A DNA stretch of 64,000 nucleotides from Luteibacter rhizovicinus (GTDB lineage Bacteria; Pseudomonadota; Gammaproteobacteria; Xanthomonadales; Rhodanobacteraceae): positions 186,001 to 250,000 of the forward strand of contig NZ_SMCS01000003.1 in NCBI RefSeq assembly GCF_004342265.1, given 5' to 3'. Positions 8,425-16,514 of the stretch are shown here, one piece after another (position 1 is the first letter of the stretch; the number at the start of each line of letters is the position of its first letter). Under the pieces are notes generated by a model, which saw only the letters and a program-made list of their open reading frames with translations, ran no database searches and was not told the origin of the DNA. Made by a program: the position numbers and the translations under genes.

Positions 8425-9150
8425 TCAATCTCCCGGACGCATTTCTCCGACGACCTTGCCCTTCTCGTCGAGCATCCGCAGCGACGGCGTACCGTCCGCC
8501 GCCACCTGCATCACGATGCGCGGGTTGCCCTTCATGTCGGCCATGTTCAGCATCACGCTGCCGTCCTTGGCATTTCGACCCAGGATCATGCGAGGGGTCG
8601 GACCGCCCCGCTCGGCGAAGAACACCTTGAACCTGGCTTCTTGCTGATCTCTCGGCAGATCCTTTATCGACTGGAAAAGATCTATCTCTTCCATGATCGA
8701 GTAATCCGGATAGTCGGTGAACTGCAGCTTTGTTGAGCTTCGATTGCCATCCTGCTCAGCATCGAGAGCCATGGTCTGGTCCTGCTCATAGGCGTCGAAC
8801 GAGAGATGGCCGCCGGAACGCTTCACGCCATCCTTGCCTTTCTCGCCGCCGAAGGTCAGGCCGCCGTTCTCGGTGCCTTCGCCGTTGAGGAAGATCATTC
8901 CCGCTTCCCGGCGACCCGCTGGATGCGGGTATTCCTTGTCCTTGACGAAGACCCCGGGGGCCTTGCCCTTGCTGGACACAATCAGGCGTAACGTACCGTC
9001 GGGCTCGCGCACGTTGATCCGCTGCACATCGAGCTGTTCGAGAGTCATCGACTTCGGCGACGACACGAATCCGCTAAGCACGGTCACCGCGAATACAGCG
9101 GTCAGTACGCCGGAATAAATAACAAGGAAACGCTGACCCAGAGGTTTCAT
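8425..9150 (-). CDS. Membrane-anchored protein of unknown function
   Basis: The 241-residue protein begins with a basic stretch and one hydrophobic segment (about residues 8-28), probably an uncleaved anchor or signal sequence. The rest is hydrophilic and looks beta-rich, with recurring RINVREPDG, RLIVSSK and RIVMQVAADG segments that suggest a repeated strand-turn unit. The start at ATG 9150 has GGGAG at a good distance. I do not recognise a family with a known role. It stands 41 bases upstream of another secreted protein on the same strand and may be co-transcribed with it or follow it. Confidence 0.75.
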   Translation of the reverse strand: MKPLGQRFLVIYSGVLTAVFAVTVLSGFVSSPKSMTLEQLDVQRINVREPDGTLRLIVSSKGKAPGVFVKDKEYPHPAGRREAGMIFLNGEGTENGGLTFGGEKGKDGVKRSGGHLSFDAYEQDQTMALDAEQDGNRSSTKLQFTDYPDYSIMEEIDLFQSIKDLPRDQQEARFKVFFAERGGPTPRMILGRNAKDGSVMLNMADMKGNPRIVMQVAADGTPSLRMLDEKGKVVGEMRPGD

Positions 9151-9191
9151 CGCTTACTCCCGTTATAGCCGCCGCGGACCGGACAGTCCGA

Positions 9192-10052
9192 TCAGGATCG
9201 GTCGAGCGGCGTAATCAATGTCAGACCGCTACCGACCAGATACACGCCACCATCCGGCAACGCGTCGGCAACGCCGTTCTTTTCGTCTTCAGGCCCTCCG
9301 GTCGGGCCCATCCATACGACAGCTTCCTTCGGCCCGGGCACATAGGCTTGCCAAACGCCGTAGTCGTCCTCGATGACACCGTTCTTCCGCAGGCGGAACT
9401 GGATAGGCACGCGCGCCACCCAACCGGCATCGGCGACATGCGGTCCCTGCGTCGGCAGATTGAACGTCCAGTCGCGAACGGCCTGCTTCGACACATTGGC
9501 AAACAGCTTCCGCCACGCACGCATGTCCGCGTCCGAAGCCACCGCCTGCAAATTGACCTGTTCCGCGTCCGCATCGGTCACCCGGCCATCGCGCCCCACA
9601 TGTATCAGCAGGTAAACGGATGCCGCCACGCCCGCCTGAATCGCCGACCGCGGATATTCCGGAGGACGCTGCTGCTTCTGGCTGATCGTTTCGCCGGGCA
9701 CGTCGTCACCGAAATGCGCGCCCTTGACCCGGGCGACATAGTTGCCGTCATCCTGCCGGGATGCGACGAGACGCAAGCTCATGCTTGCATGCGCGGGAAC
9801 GGCCTTGCCGTCGGCCAGCACGGGCTTGAACCGCCATATCGCGGCACTGCGCTGGATAAGGGTGACGACCTCGGGCGATAGCCTGTCCGGCCGGTCGAGC
9901 ACATATTTCGATACCGTCCCATCGGGAGCCACATCGATCGCCCCCGTCACCAGCATGCTGGCCTCGATCTGCTTACGAATGGCACCGGGCCCGGCCGCAA
10001 CCGCCAACCCCGCCAGCAACATGCAAATCATCCCCGGTACGTATCGCTTCAT
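9192..10052 (-). CDS. Secreted protein with a TonB C-terminal-like region, unknown role
   Basis: The 286-residue protein starts at ATG 10052, which gives a clean signal peptide (MKRYVPGMICMLLAG to AVAAG) behind a GGGGGC-type ribosome site. A longer frame to 10163 lacks a signal and is rejected. The middle (RPPEYPRSAIQAGVAASVYL and VGRDGRVTDADAEQ) resembles the C-terminal domain of TonB-like energy transducers, which pairs with TonB boxes of receptors. There is no N-terminal transmembrane anchor or proline-rich spacer, so it is not a normal TonB. It may be a periplasmic protein that reuses this fold. Confidence 0.7.
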   Translation of the reverse strand: MKRYVPGMICMLLAGLAVAAGPGAIRKQIEASMLVTGAIDVAPDGTVSKYVLDRPDRLSPEVVTLIQRSAAIWRFKPVLADGKAVPAHASMSLRLVASRQDDGNYVARVKGAHFGDDVPGETISQKQQRPPEYPRSAIQAGVAASVYLLIHVGRDGRVTDADAEQVNLQAVASDADMRAWRKLFANVSKQAVRDWTFNLPTQGPHVADAGWVARVPIQFRLRKNGVIEDDYGVWQAYVPGPKEAVVWMGPTGGPEDEKNGVADALPDGGVYLVGSGLTLITPLDRS

Positions 10053-10171
10053 GCGCGCCCCCGTTTTGGTGGGAGGGAGTATGCCTTGAATAGGGCGCAG
10101 ATGAGCAGGGCTTCTATTAAGCAATGTCGGACCCTTATCAAGAAGGCGCCTCACTGGCTTCACTTATCGAG

Positions 10172-10371
10172 TCAAGCGATTTCCTTGACTACAACATCGA
10201 TCTGAATACCATCAATCTTAGGCGCTCTGATTCAGAACACGTATAGACGATTCCCACGGACGTTCCTGCAAACAGGCGACGAGTACCAGCACCAATGTCG
10301 CCCGCGTGTGCGCGCATGCCCGGGAACACCAGCATGTGAACGAGGATACAAAGCGATCTGCGCATAGGCAT
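10172..10371 (-). pseudogene. Remnant of a small secreted-protein gene, paralogue of the 11412-11905 gene
   Basis: An ATG at 10371 behind GGGGAA opens a signal-peptide-like start (MPMRRSLCILVHMLVFPGM), but this frame ends at 10189 with no recognisable domain. In a second frame the DNA encodes IRAPKIDGIQIDVVVKEIA and then a stop at 10172. This closely resembles ISTARVDGVQVDIVVAEKIS in the gene at 11412-11905. A stop and at least one frame change separate the two parts. It is therefore read as a deleted, frameshifted copy of that gene. Confidence 0.55.
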
Positions 10372-10468
10372 AGGTTCCCCACGACCCATATATTTGGCTG
10401 TATCAGTCGGACAACCGATATAGCAACGCGTTCCGACACAGGAAACAGACATAAGAATCCGGAACGAA

Positions 10469-10864
10469 CTAGAGCCGGCGCATGCATTCCGACTCGCTAT
10501 ACCGCATCGTGACATCCATGACTGGAAAGACCATGTCGCTCCTCAGCAGCCCATAAGGCATACCCAACTTGTCGGCGGCGCATCGCTTCACCTTGAATAG
10601 CAGCTCGCCCCGCGCTTTCAGGATGAAGCTCGCCACACCCGTGCTGTCGGTCACTCTGGTTTCGACGTAGTTCCGTTTGCATGCGATCAGTATGGGACAC
10701 GAATAGTCATACAGAGCGACCGCCTTGCTCCTTACCCCCGCACCGTCATCATCGTTGACGACATGAACATTTATGCGGACGATTTTTTCCACACAACCTG
10801 TGGCGGAAGCCAAAAGAACGAACGCAGCGCCCCATAACCTGCAGAGCAGTATCCATGAATTCAC
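10469..10864 (-). CDS. Small lipoprotein of unknown function
   Basis: The 131-residue product starts at GTG 10864, with GGGAGG six bases upstream. It has a short lipoprotein signal ending ASATGC, and its mature part is about 105 residues. The mature sequence reads like one beta domain (KIVRINVHVVNDDDG, then VTDSTGVASFILKARGEL). This resembles a carboxypeptidase-regulatory or transthyretin-like fold, but no family is certain. Six further cysteines occur after the lipidated one. It belongs to a run of small exported proteins in lower-G+C DNA, consistent with acquired or rapidly changing genes. Confidence 0.65.
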   Translation of the reverse strand: MNSWILLCRLWGAAFVLLASATGCVEKIVRINVHVVNDDDGAGVRSKAVALYDYSCPILIACKRNYVETRVTDSTGVASFILKARGELLFKVKRCAADKLGMPYGLLRSDMVFPVMDVTMRYSESECMRRL

Positions 10865-10908
10865 ATCAAACCTCCCACTCCCGCCCCTGATCGTCATGCC
10901 TCTTCTGT

Positions 10909-11379
10909 CTAATCCGTGACACCCAGCGAACGAAGCCATTCACTTGAAACCTTGCATTGATTTCCGGCGAAATCAAGAACTGAATTGTCAGCTGCCACTG
11001 TCTGGATAACGCCGCCCTCGTAGACCAGATCGACGACAAGGCGTGGATCAATAGATCGGTGCGCCTCCCCGCAGTCGAATTTGTGCATCTCGTCCACCAC
11101 ACTCTTCAGACCAGCCGCATCCTTGTGTACTACCGGGGTCACCTGGCTACGAATACTTTCGACAGATTGCCGGGCTCGATAAAGGGTATGGAATCCGACG
11201 TAGTAGATTCGCACCTCTTGAGGCAGCGGTAACACCGGGCGGGCAAAGCTCGTCGAACAACAAAACATAGCGACTGCAAGGTACCCCACACTCTTCGGGA
11301 AGGAACGCGTATACGCCCCACCCGGAGTTATCGCTCTGTCCCAGCCCGGCGACGAACCTCTACCGTTACGTACCTGCAT
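10909..11379 (-). CDS. Small secreted protein of unknown function
   Basis: The gene would give about 156 residues from ATG 11379, but the start is uncertain because the hydrophobic signal (VGYLAVAMFCCSTSFA) lies some 30 residues in. The mature part has EVRIYYVGFHTLYRARQSVE followed by a charged region with two cysteines (FDCGEAH and GNQCKV) that could form a disulfide. No family is recognised. It lies 44 bases upstream of the small lipoprotein gene at 10469-10864 and overlaps a 40-codon signal-peptide frame at 11366-11488, so the 5' end may be rearranged. Confidence 0.5.
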   Translation of the reverse strand: MQVRNGRGSSPGWDRAITPGGAYTRSFPKSVGYLAVAMFCCSTSFARPVLPLPQEVRIYYVGFHTLYRARQSVESIRSQVTPVVHKDAAGLKSVVDEMHKFDCGEAHRSIDPRLVVDLVYEGGVIQTVAADNSVLDFAGNQCKVSSEWLRSLGVTD

Positions 11380-11488
11380 GCAGGGCGCCCCCGACCTGAT
11401 TGATTCGATCATCAGCGCATGCCAACGAAAAGCAAGGCAATGCCACAGCGGCGAGAAAGGTCGCACTCAGCACGCTTAGTGTCCGCAT
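11366..11488 (-). pseudogene. Signal-peptide fragment, possible truncated 5' end of a secreted-protein gene
   Basis: ATG 11488 follows AGGTGG and opens a convincing Sec signal (MRTLSVLSATFLAAVALPC to SLACA), but the frame stops after only 40 codons. It overlaps the start of the next secreted-protein gene in another frame and the 3' end of the frameshifted gene at 11412-11905. It is either a very small peptide or the stranded 5' end of a decayed gene. Confidence 0.35.
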
Positions 11489-11905
11489 ATGCCACCTGAG
11501 ACGGAGGAAGTATTTCGCTACTAATTTTTTCGGCGACAACGATATCGACCTGAACGCCATCGACCCTGGCCGTACTGATCAGGTAGTCAACGACATACAG
11601 ATAGATTTCTACCCGCGTGGGAGTGATCCACGTCACGCGTGGTTCGGCACTCATTGACGAAGGTCCATACCCCAACACATCCAGATGCTTGCCATCCCCT
11701 TTCACCAGATAGATCGAAGCCTCATCTGTGTGGAGAATGTCATCGCATAACGTCTCAGCCATGTGAACGGAATAGTCCGTAGTACCAGTCGATTCGATCT
11801 CTCTGTCATCGCTCGCACAGATACGCTCAGCGAATCGTCCTCCGAGCAAGCCGTACATACGGCCATGACAGTTGAAAGCATCAAGATAGCGCGAAGCGCA
11901 GGCAT
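11412..11905 (-). pseudogene. Frameshifted small lipoprotein gene
   Basis: ATG 11905 opens a lipoprotein signal (MPALRAILMLSTVMAVC to TACSEDD), but that frame soon becomes unlike a natural protein and stops at 11702. The neighbouring frame over the same DNA reads as a plausible acidic mature domain (SDDREIESTGTTDYSVHMAE, DEASIYLVKGDG) and continues to 11412. The two join by a one-base shift near 11815-11850. Either the gene is inactive or the assembly has an error here. Its C-terminal part is echoed by the remnant at 10172-10371, so it belongs to a local paralogous family of unknown function. Confidence 0.55.
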
Positions 11906-12045
11906 AACGAGAAAAGGAAAGCACTTTTCCGGATTCCGCTTCAGATGATCATTCCCCCAGGTATGGAACAAGCCCGGATAAATGCCTTTCTTCGTTAGCT
12001 ACATCGCTTAGTGTGGCAGTCATCCATGCTGCAATGACTCGTCGA

Positions 12046-12366
12046 TCAGTACACTTCAGCCACAAATCGAATGTAGTCATCCAAAGTGAGAATGGGCACG
12101 TCAACCATCCTCCCTCTCTTCCTCGCAAATGACTTCATTTCCATAGTGAGAATGCCGTGACCCGAGTCCCATTCGTTCCCTGGCTCAGGTGCCAGTCCCA
12201 CCGCAAAACGATCCAATGGGCGCAGTCGATCAACCGGCACGCAGAGTTCGTCGGCAACGTGCTGCAGAAGCGCAATTACCAGTTCGCTATCAATCCCGGA
12301 GTCGGCATAGAACCTCTTGTACAGTTCGCTTGGGGCAATACTTTCGCGCCCTGCAAGCTTACTCAC
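12046..12366 (-). CDS. Small acidic protein, DUF1493-like
   Basis: The 106-residue cytoplasmic protein begins at GTG 12366, with GGAG eight bases upstream. Its pattern (GIDSELVIALLQHVADELCV, then RGRMVDVPILTLDDYIRFV) resembles the DUF1493 family, small helical proteins of unknown function. The family assignment is from memory of its pattern and is tentative. It lies in the lower-G+C stretch among small exported proteins. Confidence 0.6.
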   Translation of the reverse strand: MSKLAGRESIAPSELYKRFYADSGIDSELVIALLQHVADELCVPVDRLRPLDRFAVGLAPEPGNEWDSGHGILTMEMKSFARKRGRMVDVPILTLDDYIRFVAEVY

Positions 12367-12672
12367 CCGCCATCTCCATGTACTCTCATACCACCTTCGT
12401 CTCGACGCTTTTCAAAGTAGGAAATACACTCTCAGCACCTCGTCAATCGTTTGTCTCGTCTCCTCCGACTCTGAATGCCAACGCGCCGTGGCAGTGTAAG
12501 CAAAGCGAAGATATGCGCTGCCGATGCCGAGACACGAGTCATGTACATTTCGCTGCTTTTCCGGAGGAAGCCGCGAATCGTTTCCCCGAAGCCCATTACA
12601 AAGCAATAAGAATAATTCGCCCGCCCGCTGACAGCCTATGACGCAAGAACTTGCGGCCCGGGCGAGGAAACT
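12367..12672. other. Gap between divergent small genes, no gene supported
   Basis: This 306-base stretch separates the DUF1493-like gene (minus) from a small unknown gene (plus). A minus-strand frame ending at 12412 (C-terminus DEVLRVYFLL) has no credible start or ribosome site. It may be the tail of a lost gene. Otherwise the region should contain the two divergent promoters. Confidence 0.4.
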
Positions 12673-13089
12673 GTGCAGTTGTGGAAAGCTACTCTGCGAG
12701 CCTGGAAATATCCAATCGCCTCACCCGCAGTCGGCGAAAACGACGGAGCAGATGCAGTGACGCCCCCTGTCAACGAATGGCTTACGATCGTCGTCTATCG
12801 TGTCTTCCACGATATTCCTCGGTTGATCCTTGCTGTAGACAGCATAGGAAAATTCTGGATATTCGACAGCAAATTCGACAACGAACGGGACGACTACTCG
12901 CCTGTATACATCGTCTATCCTGCTGGAGACGAGCGCGACGGAGCGCAACGGATATTCACGCATATTGCCGATGGTTCGGCAGTACCGGGTGAGTACACTA
13001 CACGTGCGCTCGTGAATACCGTGGAGTTTGACCAGACGCGACGGCAACAGCTTCTGATCAAGTCATTACGGGAAGTTGATGCCATCTGA
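12673..13089 (+). CDS. Small cytoplasmic protein of unknown function
   Basis: The 138-residue protein has no signal peptide and no membrane segment. It starts at GTG 12673 (GAGGA six bases upstream) or at GTG 12757 (GGAG eight bases upstream); the second would give 110 residues. The core reads as one compact alpha/beta domain (WLTIVVYRVFHDIPRLILAV, FWIFDSKFDNERDDY), with charged, tyrosine-rich loops. The size and acidic character are like bacterial immunity proteins, but no toxin gene is near, and this is only an impression. It is in the lower-G+C region. Confidence 0.6.
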   Translation: MQLWKATLRAWKYPIASPAVGENDGADAVTPPVNEWLTIVVYRVFHDIPRLILAVDSIGKFWIFDSKFDNERDDYSPVYIVYPAGDERDGAQRIFTHIADGSAVPGEYTTRALVNTVEFDQTRRQQLLIKSLREVDAI

Positions 13090-13129
13090 AAGTCGACAGA
13101 CATACGCCTGTCGACCATAGATGCATGCA

Positions 13130-13840
13130 TCACTTCGGATAATCGAGCTTCGGATACCAGTCGCTGGCCCGCCCTTCCGGCGTGGTGTCGAGAACAGTCC
13201 AGATCGGCATCAGGTCGGGCGCGCCGCGCGGGTCCTGGCCGGGGTCGGCGGAGTCGAAGCCCATCTCGCCGCTCCAGAAGTGACGGATCGTACCGTCGCG
13301 GCGCGTGAACACGTTCAGTCCCGCATCGTCGCCGCCGTCCTTGGAGATGGCGTGATAGTCGCGACTGAAGCGGCCGTCTGTATCGGAATACAGTTTGAGG
13401 GCGCGCCAGCCGCGCTCCTTCTTGAAAGCGACGAGGCGTTCGATGGGCGAACGTGCAACAACGGCCAGCGCAACGCGTTGTTCGATGTCGCGCGCCTCGC
13501 CATCCCACGCACTCAGCAGCGACGTACACATCGGACAGGGGCGCTCGCGCTGCGGGCCATACATGTAGCTGTAGACGACAAGAGTCTGCTTGTCGCCGAA
13601 AAGTCCGGCGAAATCGGTCGGCCCCTCTTCGCCCTGGAAGCGATAGTCGACGGTAACCCCGCCACCGGGCGGAAGGGCGCGGCGCTGTTCGGCGACACGT
13701 TCGATGTGCCTGCGCAATTCGATCTCCTCGCCGAGCAATGCATTGCGCGCGCGGCGGTAATCGGCGCTTTCGTTAGGAAAGGTAACTCCGTTGCGTTTCA
13801 CCAGCTCGGCGACGGGGACAAGGTTCGGAACCTGCGTCAT
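13130..13840 (-). CDS. DUF899 family thioredoxin-fold protein
   Basis: The 236-residue protein matches the DUF899 family, which has a thioredoxin-like fold with unclear biochemical role. Seen are the LRRHIERVAEQRRALPPGG segment, the PCPMC cysteine pair where thioredoxins carry CxxC, and the C-terminal SDWYPKLDY. ATG 13840 behind AGGAGA is chosen. A longer open frame reaching 14353 runs over the glutathione transferase gene and is rejected. It lies 25 bases after that gene and is probably co-transcribed, suggesting a shared role in oxidative or electrophile stress. Confidence 0.88.
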   Translation of the reverse strand: MTQVPNLVPVAELVKRNGVTFPNESADYRRARNALLGEEIELRRHIERVAEQRRALPPGGGVTVDYRFQGEEGPTDFAGLFGDKQTLVVYSYMYGPQRERPCPMCTSLLSAWDGEARDIEQRVALAVVARSPIERLVAFKKERGWRALKLYSDTDGRFSRDYHAISKDGGDDAGLNVFTRRDGTIRHFWSGEMGFDSADPGQDPRGAPDLMPIWTVLDTTPEGRASDWYPKLDYPK

Positions 13841-13865
13841 AACCAATCTCCTGTGAGTGGACGGA

Positions 13866-14525
13866 TCAATCGCGATCGGGCGCGCCAAGCGGGAAAAACG
13901 GGCGGTAGGGGCGCGCTTCGTCGACGGCGCGTGCGAACGACGGACGCGCGAGCAATCGTTGCCGGTAGGCAATGACATTCGCGAACGAGTTGTCGATGCG
14001 ATGCGTCCAGTCGGCATAGAACAGGAAGGGCGCGGCACCGCAATCGGCAAGGCTGAACGTATCGCCGGCGGCCCATTCGCGGCCGGCCATGATTTTGTCG
14101 AGGCAACCGTAGGCGGTATCGAGCATTTCCCGCGCATCGGCAACGCCACGCGGATCGCGCTCCGCCTCCGGGCGCAGGCGGTCGAATACCACTTTCTGCT
14201 GCGGTGTCGAAATGTAATTGTCGAAGAAGCGATCCATTTCGCGAACACCGATCGCGGCGCGGGCATCGGAGGGCAGCAACGATACCGGCCCCGGGTGATG
14301 CAGCTCCAGATACTCGACGATGATGCTTGCCTCGGTAACAGTGCGTCCGGCATCCACCAGCACGGGAAAGCGCTTCAGCGGCCAAAGCGCCGCGAATTCC
14401 TCGTATATCTGCGGATTCTCATTCGACAACACCCGCCATTCGAACGGCGTACCGTTTTCGTACAGCGCGACCAGCACCTTCTGGCAATACGAGGAAAACG
14501 GGTGTGCATAAAGCGTCAATTTCAT
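13866..14525 (-). CDS. Glutathione S-transferase family protein
   Basis: The 219-residue cytosolic protein has an N-terminal thioredoxin-like domain (LTLYAHPFSSYCQKV, then FPVLVDAG and the conserved TEASIIVEYL) and an all-helical C-terminal domain with GDTFSLADC. The family conjugates glutathione or reduces substrates with it; the exact substrate cannot be read. ATG 14525 is preferred because it starts directly at the first strand; GTG 14534 would add three residues. The DUF899 gene follows after 25 bases. Confidence 0.88.
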   Translation of the reverse strand: MKLTLYAHPFSSYCQKVLVALYENGTPFEWRVLSNENPQIYEEFAALWPLKRFPVLVDAGRTVTEASIIVEYLELHHPGPVSLLPSDARAAIGVREMDRFFDNYISTPQQKVVFDRLRPEAERDPRGVADAREMLDTAYGCLDKIMAGREWAAGDTFSLADCGAAPFLFYADWTHRIDNSFANVIAYRQRLLARPSFARAVDEARPYRPFFPLGAPDRD

Positions 14526-14610
14526 CGGGGTCACTCAGGCGGCGGAAGAGGTTCTTTACCTGACGACGAACGATAGCTGGCGAAATCGACATCCGTATCG
14601 CTTGTCGATT

Positions 14611-15507
14611 TCAGCGAGCCTCCACCCGTTCGCGTAGCAGATCGATGAAGGCACGGACCTTGGCCGACGGCTTGGCGCCTGGATAGACGGCATGGATGCC
14701 GCCGTCGGGCAGATGGAAACCTGGCAGAAGCGGTCTCAGCGCGCCGCTGGCAAGATCGTCGGCCAGCATGTAATCGGGCAGCACGGAAATGCCGTGCCCC
14801 GCACGCACGAATTCACGCACGGCGTGCGTGCTGTTGGAACTGGTGACGGGATTCGTCCGGACGGCGTGCTCGCCGCCCGTCGCGTCGGTGAAGGTCCAGC
14901 GGGTCGGCGACGACAGGACGGCCAGAGCGATCCAGTGATGCTTCGCGAGATCGGCCGGATGATCGGGGTTTCCGTGACGTGCCAGATAGTCCGGCGCACC
15001 GACCGGTATCTGCCGGAATCCGGCGAGTCGCGTTGCGCGCAGACTGGAGTCGCGCAGCCAGCCGAGGCGAATCGCCACGTCGAAACGCTCGGCGATCAGA
15101 TCGACGATGCTGTCCGCGATGACCAGCTCGACGGTGACGTCGGGAAAGGCCTGTGCGTAAGCGGCCAGCGCCGGCGCGACGATGGTCGGGCCATGATCTC
15201 CCGCCGCTGCGACGCGCAGCAGTCCGCGTGGTGTTTCGCGGCAAGCGTTCAGCCGCTCGATAGAGGCTTCGGCGTCGGCGAGGATGCGTACGCAATCCGC
15301 ATGGAAAAGTTCGCCCGCTTCGGTCAGCGACATACGGCGCGTGCTGCGCACGACGAGGACGATGCCAAGCTCTTCCTCCAGCTTCGCCAGATGCTGGCTG
15401 ACCATGGCCTTGGTCGTGCCCAGCTGATCGGCGGCCGCGGTGAACGAGCCGGCGCGGACAAGCGCGGCGAAGACGGCGAGGCGATTGAGGTTGACGTCCA
15501 GAGCCAT
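14611..15507 (-). CDS. LysR family transcriptional regulator
   Basis: The 298-residue protein has an N-terminal winged helix-turn-helix (FAALVRAGSFTAAADQLG to LGIVLVVRSTRRM, residues about 5-60) and a C-terminal effector-binding domain typical of the family. It is divergent from the NAD(P)-binding gene at 15774 across 266 bases that also hold a REPIN. LysR regulators commonly control the divergent neighbour, so that gene is the likely target, though the REPIN lies between them. Confidence 0.92.
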   Translation of the reverse strand: MALDVNLNRLAVFAALVRAGSFTAAADQLGTTKAMVSQHLAKLEEELGIVLVVRSTRRMSLTEAGELFHADCVRILADAEASIERLNACRETPRGLLRVAAAGDHGPTIVAPALAAYAQAFPDVTVELVIADSIVDLIAERFDVAIRLGWLRDSSLRATRLAGFRQIPVGAPDYLARHGNPDHPADLAKHHWIALAVLSSPTRWTFTDATGGEHAVRTNPVTSSNSTHAVREFVRAGHGISVLPDYMLADDLASGALRPLLPGFHLPDGGIHAVYPGAKPSAKVRAFIDLLRERVEAR

Positions 15508-15529
15508 GGCGGAGTCTCTTCATGAATTT

Positions 15530-15668
15530 TGTAGGAGCCCGCTTGCGGGCGAAAGCCAACGGAGCGGCTATGCTGTGCGTGACATCCGCAGCCTGTAGAT
15601 CGGGCTCGCGGAGGTGGGCACCCGGCTTCCTCGCCTTGTTGGCTTTCGCGCGCAAGCGCGCTCCTACA
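15530..15668 (+). repeat. REPIN-like doublet 1
   Basis: This 139-bp element opens with TGTAGGAGCCCGCTTGCGGG and closes with the inverted GCGCAAGCGCGCTCCTACA. Both outer arms are REP hairpins. The interior begins AAGCCAACGGAGCGGC and ends GTTGGCTTTCG, which also pair. It matches 28952-29090 nearly base for base over the interior. REP doublets of this type are moved by RAYT transposases, and no such gene is in this window. Confidence 0.85.
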
Positions 15669-15773
15669 GTGTAAAGCTTTGCTTGACGATCCGTTCCCGC
15701 CAGAGGCATTTATCCGAAACGATTCAAGGCGCATCCTGACTGCCTCATCCCTCCAGACACAGGTCGTACCGTT

Positions 15774-16403
15774 ATGAAGATCGCTCTCTTTGGCGCCACC
15801 GGCCATATCGGTGCCGGCATCCTCGACGAAGCACTTAGCCGCGGCCACGACGTGGTGGCTGTCGTCCGGGATCCGTCGCGTCTTAAGGTCACCCATCCGA
15901 AGCTCCAGGTCGTGCAGGGCGATGTCTCCGACACCAACAGCTTCGCGAAAGCCATCGCGGGTAGCGATGCTTCCATCGCCAGCCTGAACGGTCCGGCCGA
16001 CGCCCTCGTCAGCGCCGCCAACAACCTGCTTGCCGCTCTGCCGAAAGCCGGTATCCGCCGGCTTGTATGGGTTGGCGGCGCCGGCAGCCTGCTGACGCCA
16101 GCCGGTACCCGCGTGATCGACGCACCGGATTTCCCCGAGGCATGGAAGGGTGCCGCGAATGCGCAGGTCAAGGCGCTGGAAGCCTTCCTGGCAACAACGG
16201 CTGATATCGACTGGACCTATGTGAGCCCCGCCGGCGAGATCGGCCCGGGCCCGAAGACCGGAACCTACCGTGTTGGCGACGACCATCTTCTGCTCGACGC
16301 GGATGGGCACAGCCGCATTTCGATTGCCGATTTCGCAGCTGGATTGGTCGATCGGGCCGAGAAGAACGATAAGCCTCGTCGGCGGATTACTATCGCTTAC
16401 TGA
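15774..16403 (+). CDS. NAD(P)-binding Rossmann oxidoreductase (NmrA/YwnB-like)
   Basis: The 209-residue protein starts with the dinucleotide-binding motif GATGHIGAG and keeps the layout of atypical short-chain dehydrogenases of the NAD(P)H-binding family: VVRDPSRL, QGDVSD, VWVGGAGS and YVSPAGEIGPG. The substrate is unknown; relatives act as quinone reductase-like or redox-sensing proteins. It is divergent from a LysR regulator and followed by a solo REP. Confidence 0.88.
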   Translation: MKIALFGATGHIGAGILDEALSRGHDVVAVVRDPSRLKVTHPKLQVVQGDVSDTNSFAKAIAGSDASIASLNGPADALVSAANNLLAALPKAGIRRLVWVGGAGSLLTPAGTRVIDAPDFPEAWKGAANAQVKALEAFLATTADIDWTYVSPAGEIGPGPKTGTYRVGDDHLLLDADGHSRISIADFAAGLVDRAEKNDKPRRRITIAY

Positions 16404-16429
16404 CGACTTTTTGCGTCCCGCTGCGCAGG

Positions 16430-16454
16430 GATCGCGCTCAAGCGCGCTCGCACA
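16430..16454 (+). repeat. Solo REP
   Basis: The short segment GATCGCGCTCAAGCGCGC plus CTCGCACA resembles the right arm of the REPIN doublets (CGCGCAAGCGCGCTCCTACA). It stands alone between the NAD(P)-binding gene and rlmJ and could act as a weak transcript-end hairpin. Confidence 0.5.
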
Positions 16455-16514
16455 AGGGGCCGGGTTGCGGTGATGGGCCGGTATACTCAGGAGCTATCCA
16501 CGCCGGCCCGGCCC

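Noticed and set aside
13130-14353. A single 407-codon protein covering the DUF899 and glutathione transferase region
   Set aside because: The first third is antisense-like filler over the transferase gene; a good ribosome site and ATG at 13840 start the DUF899 protein.
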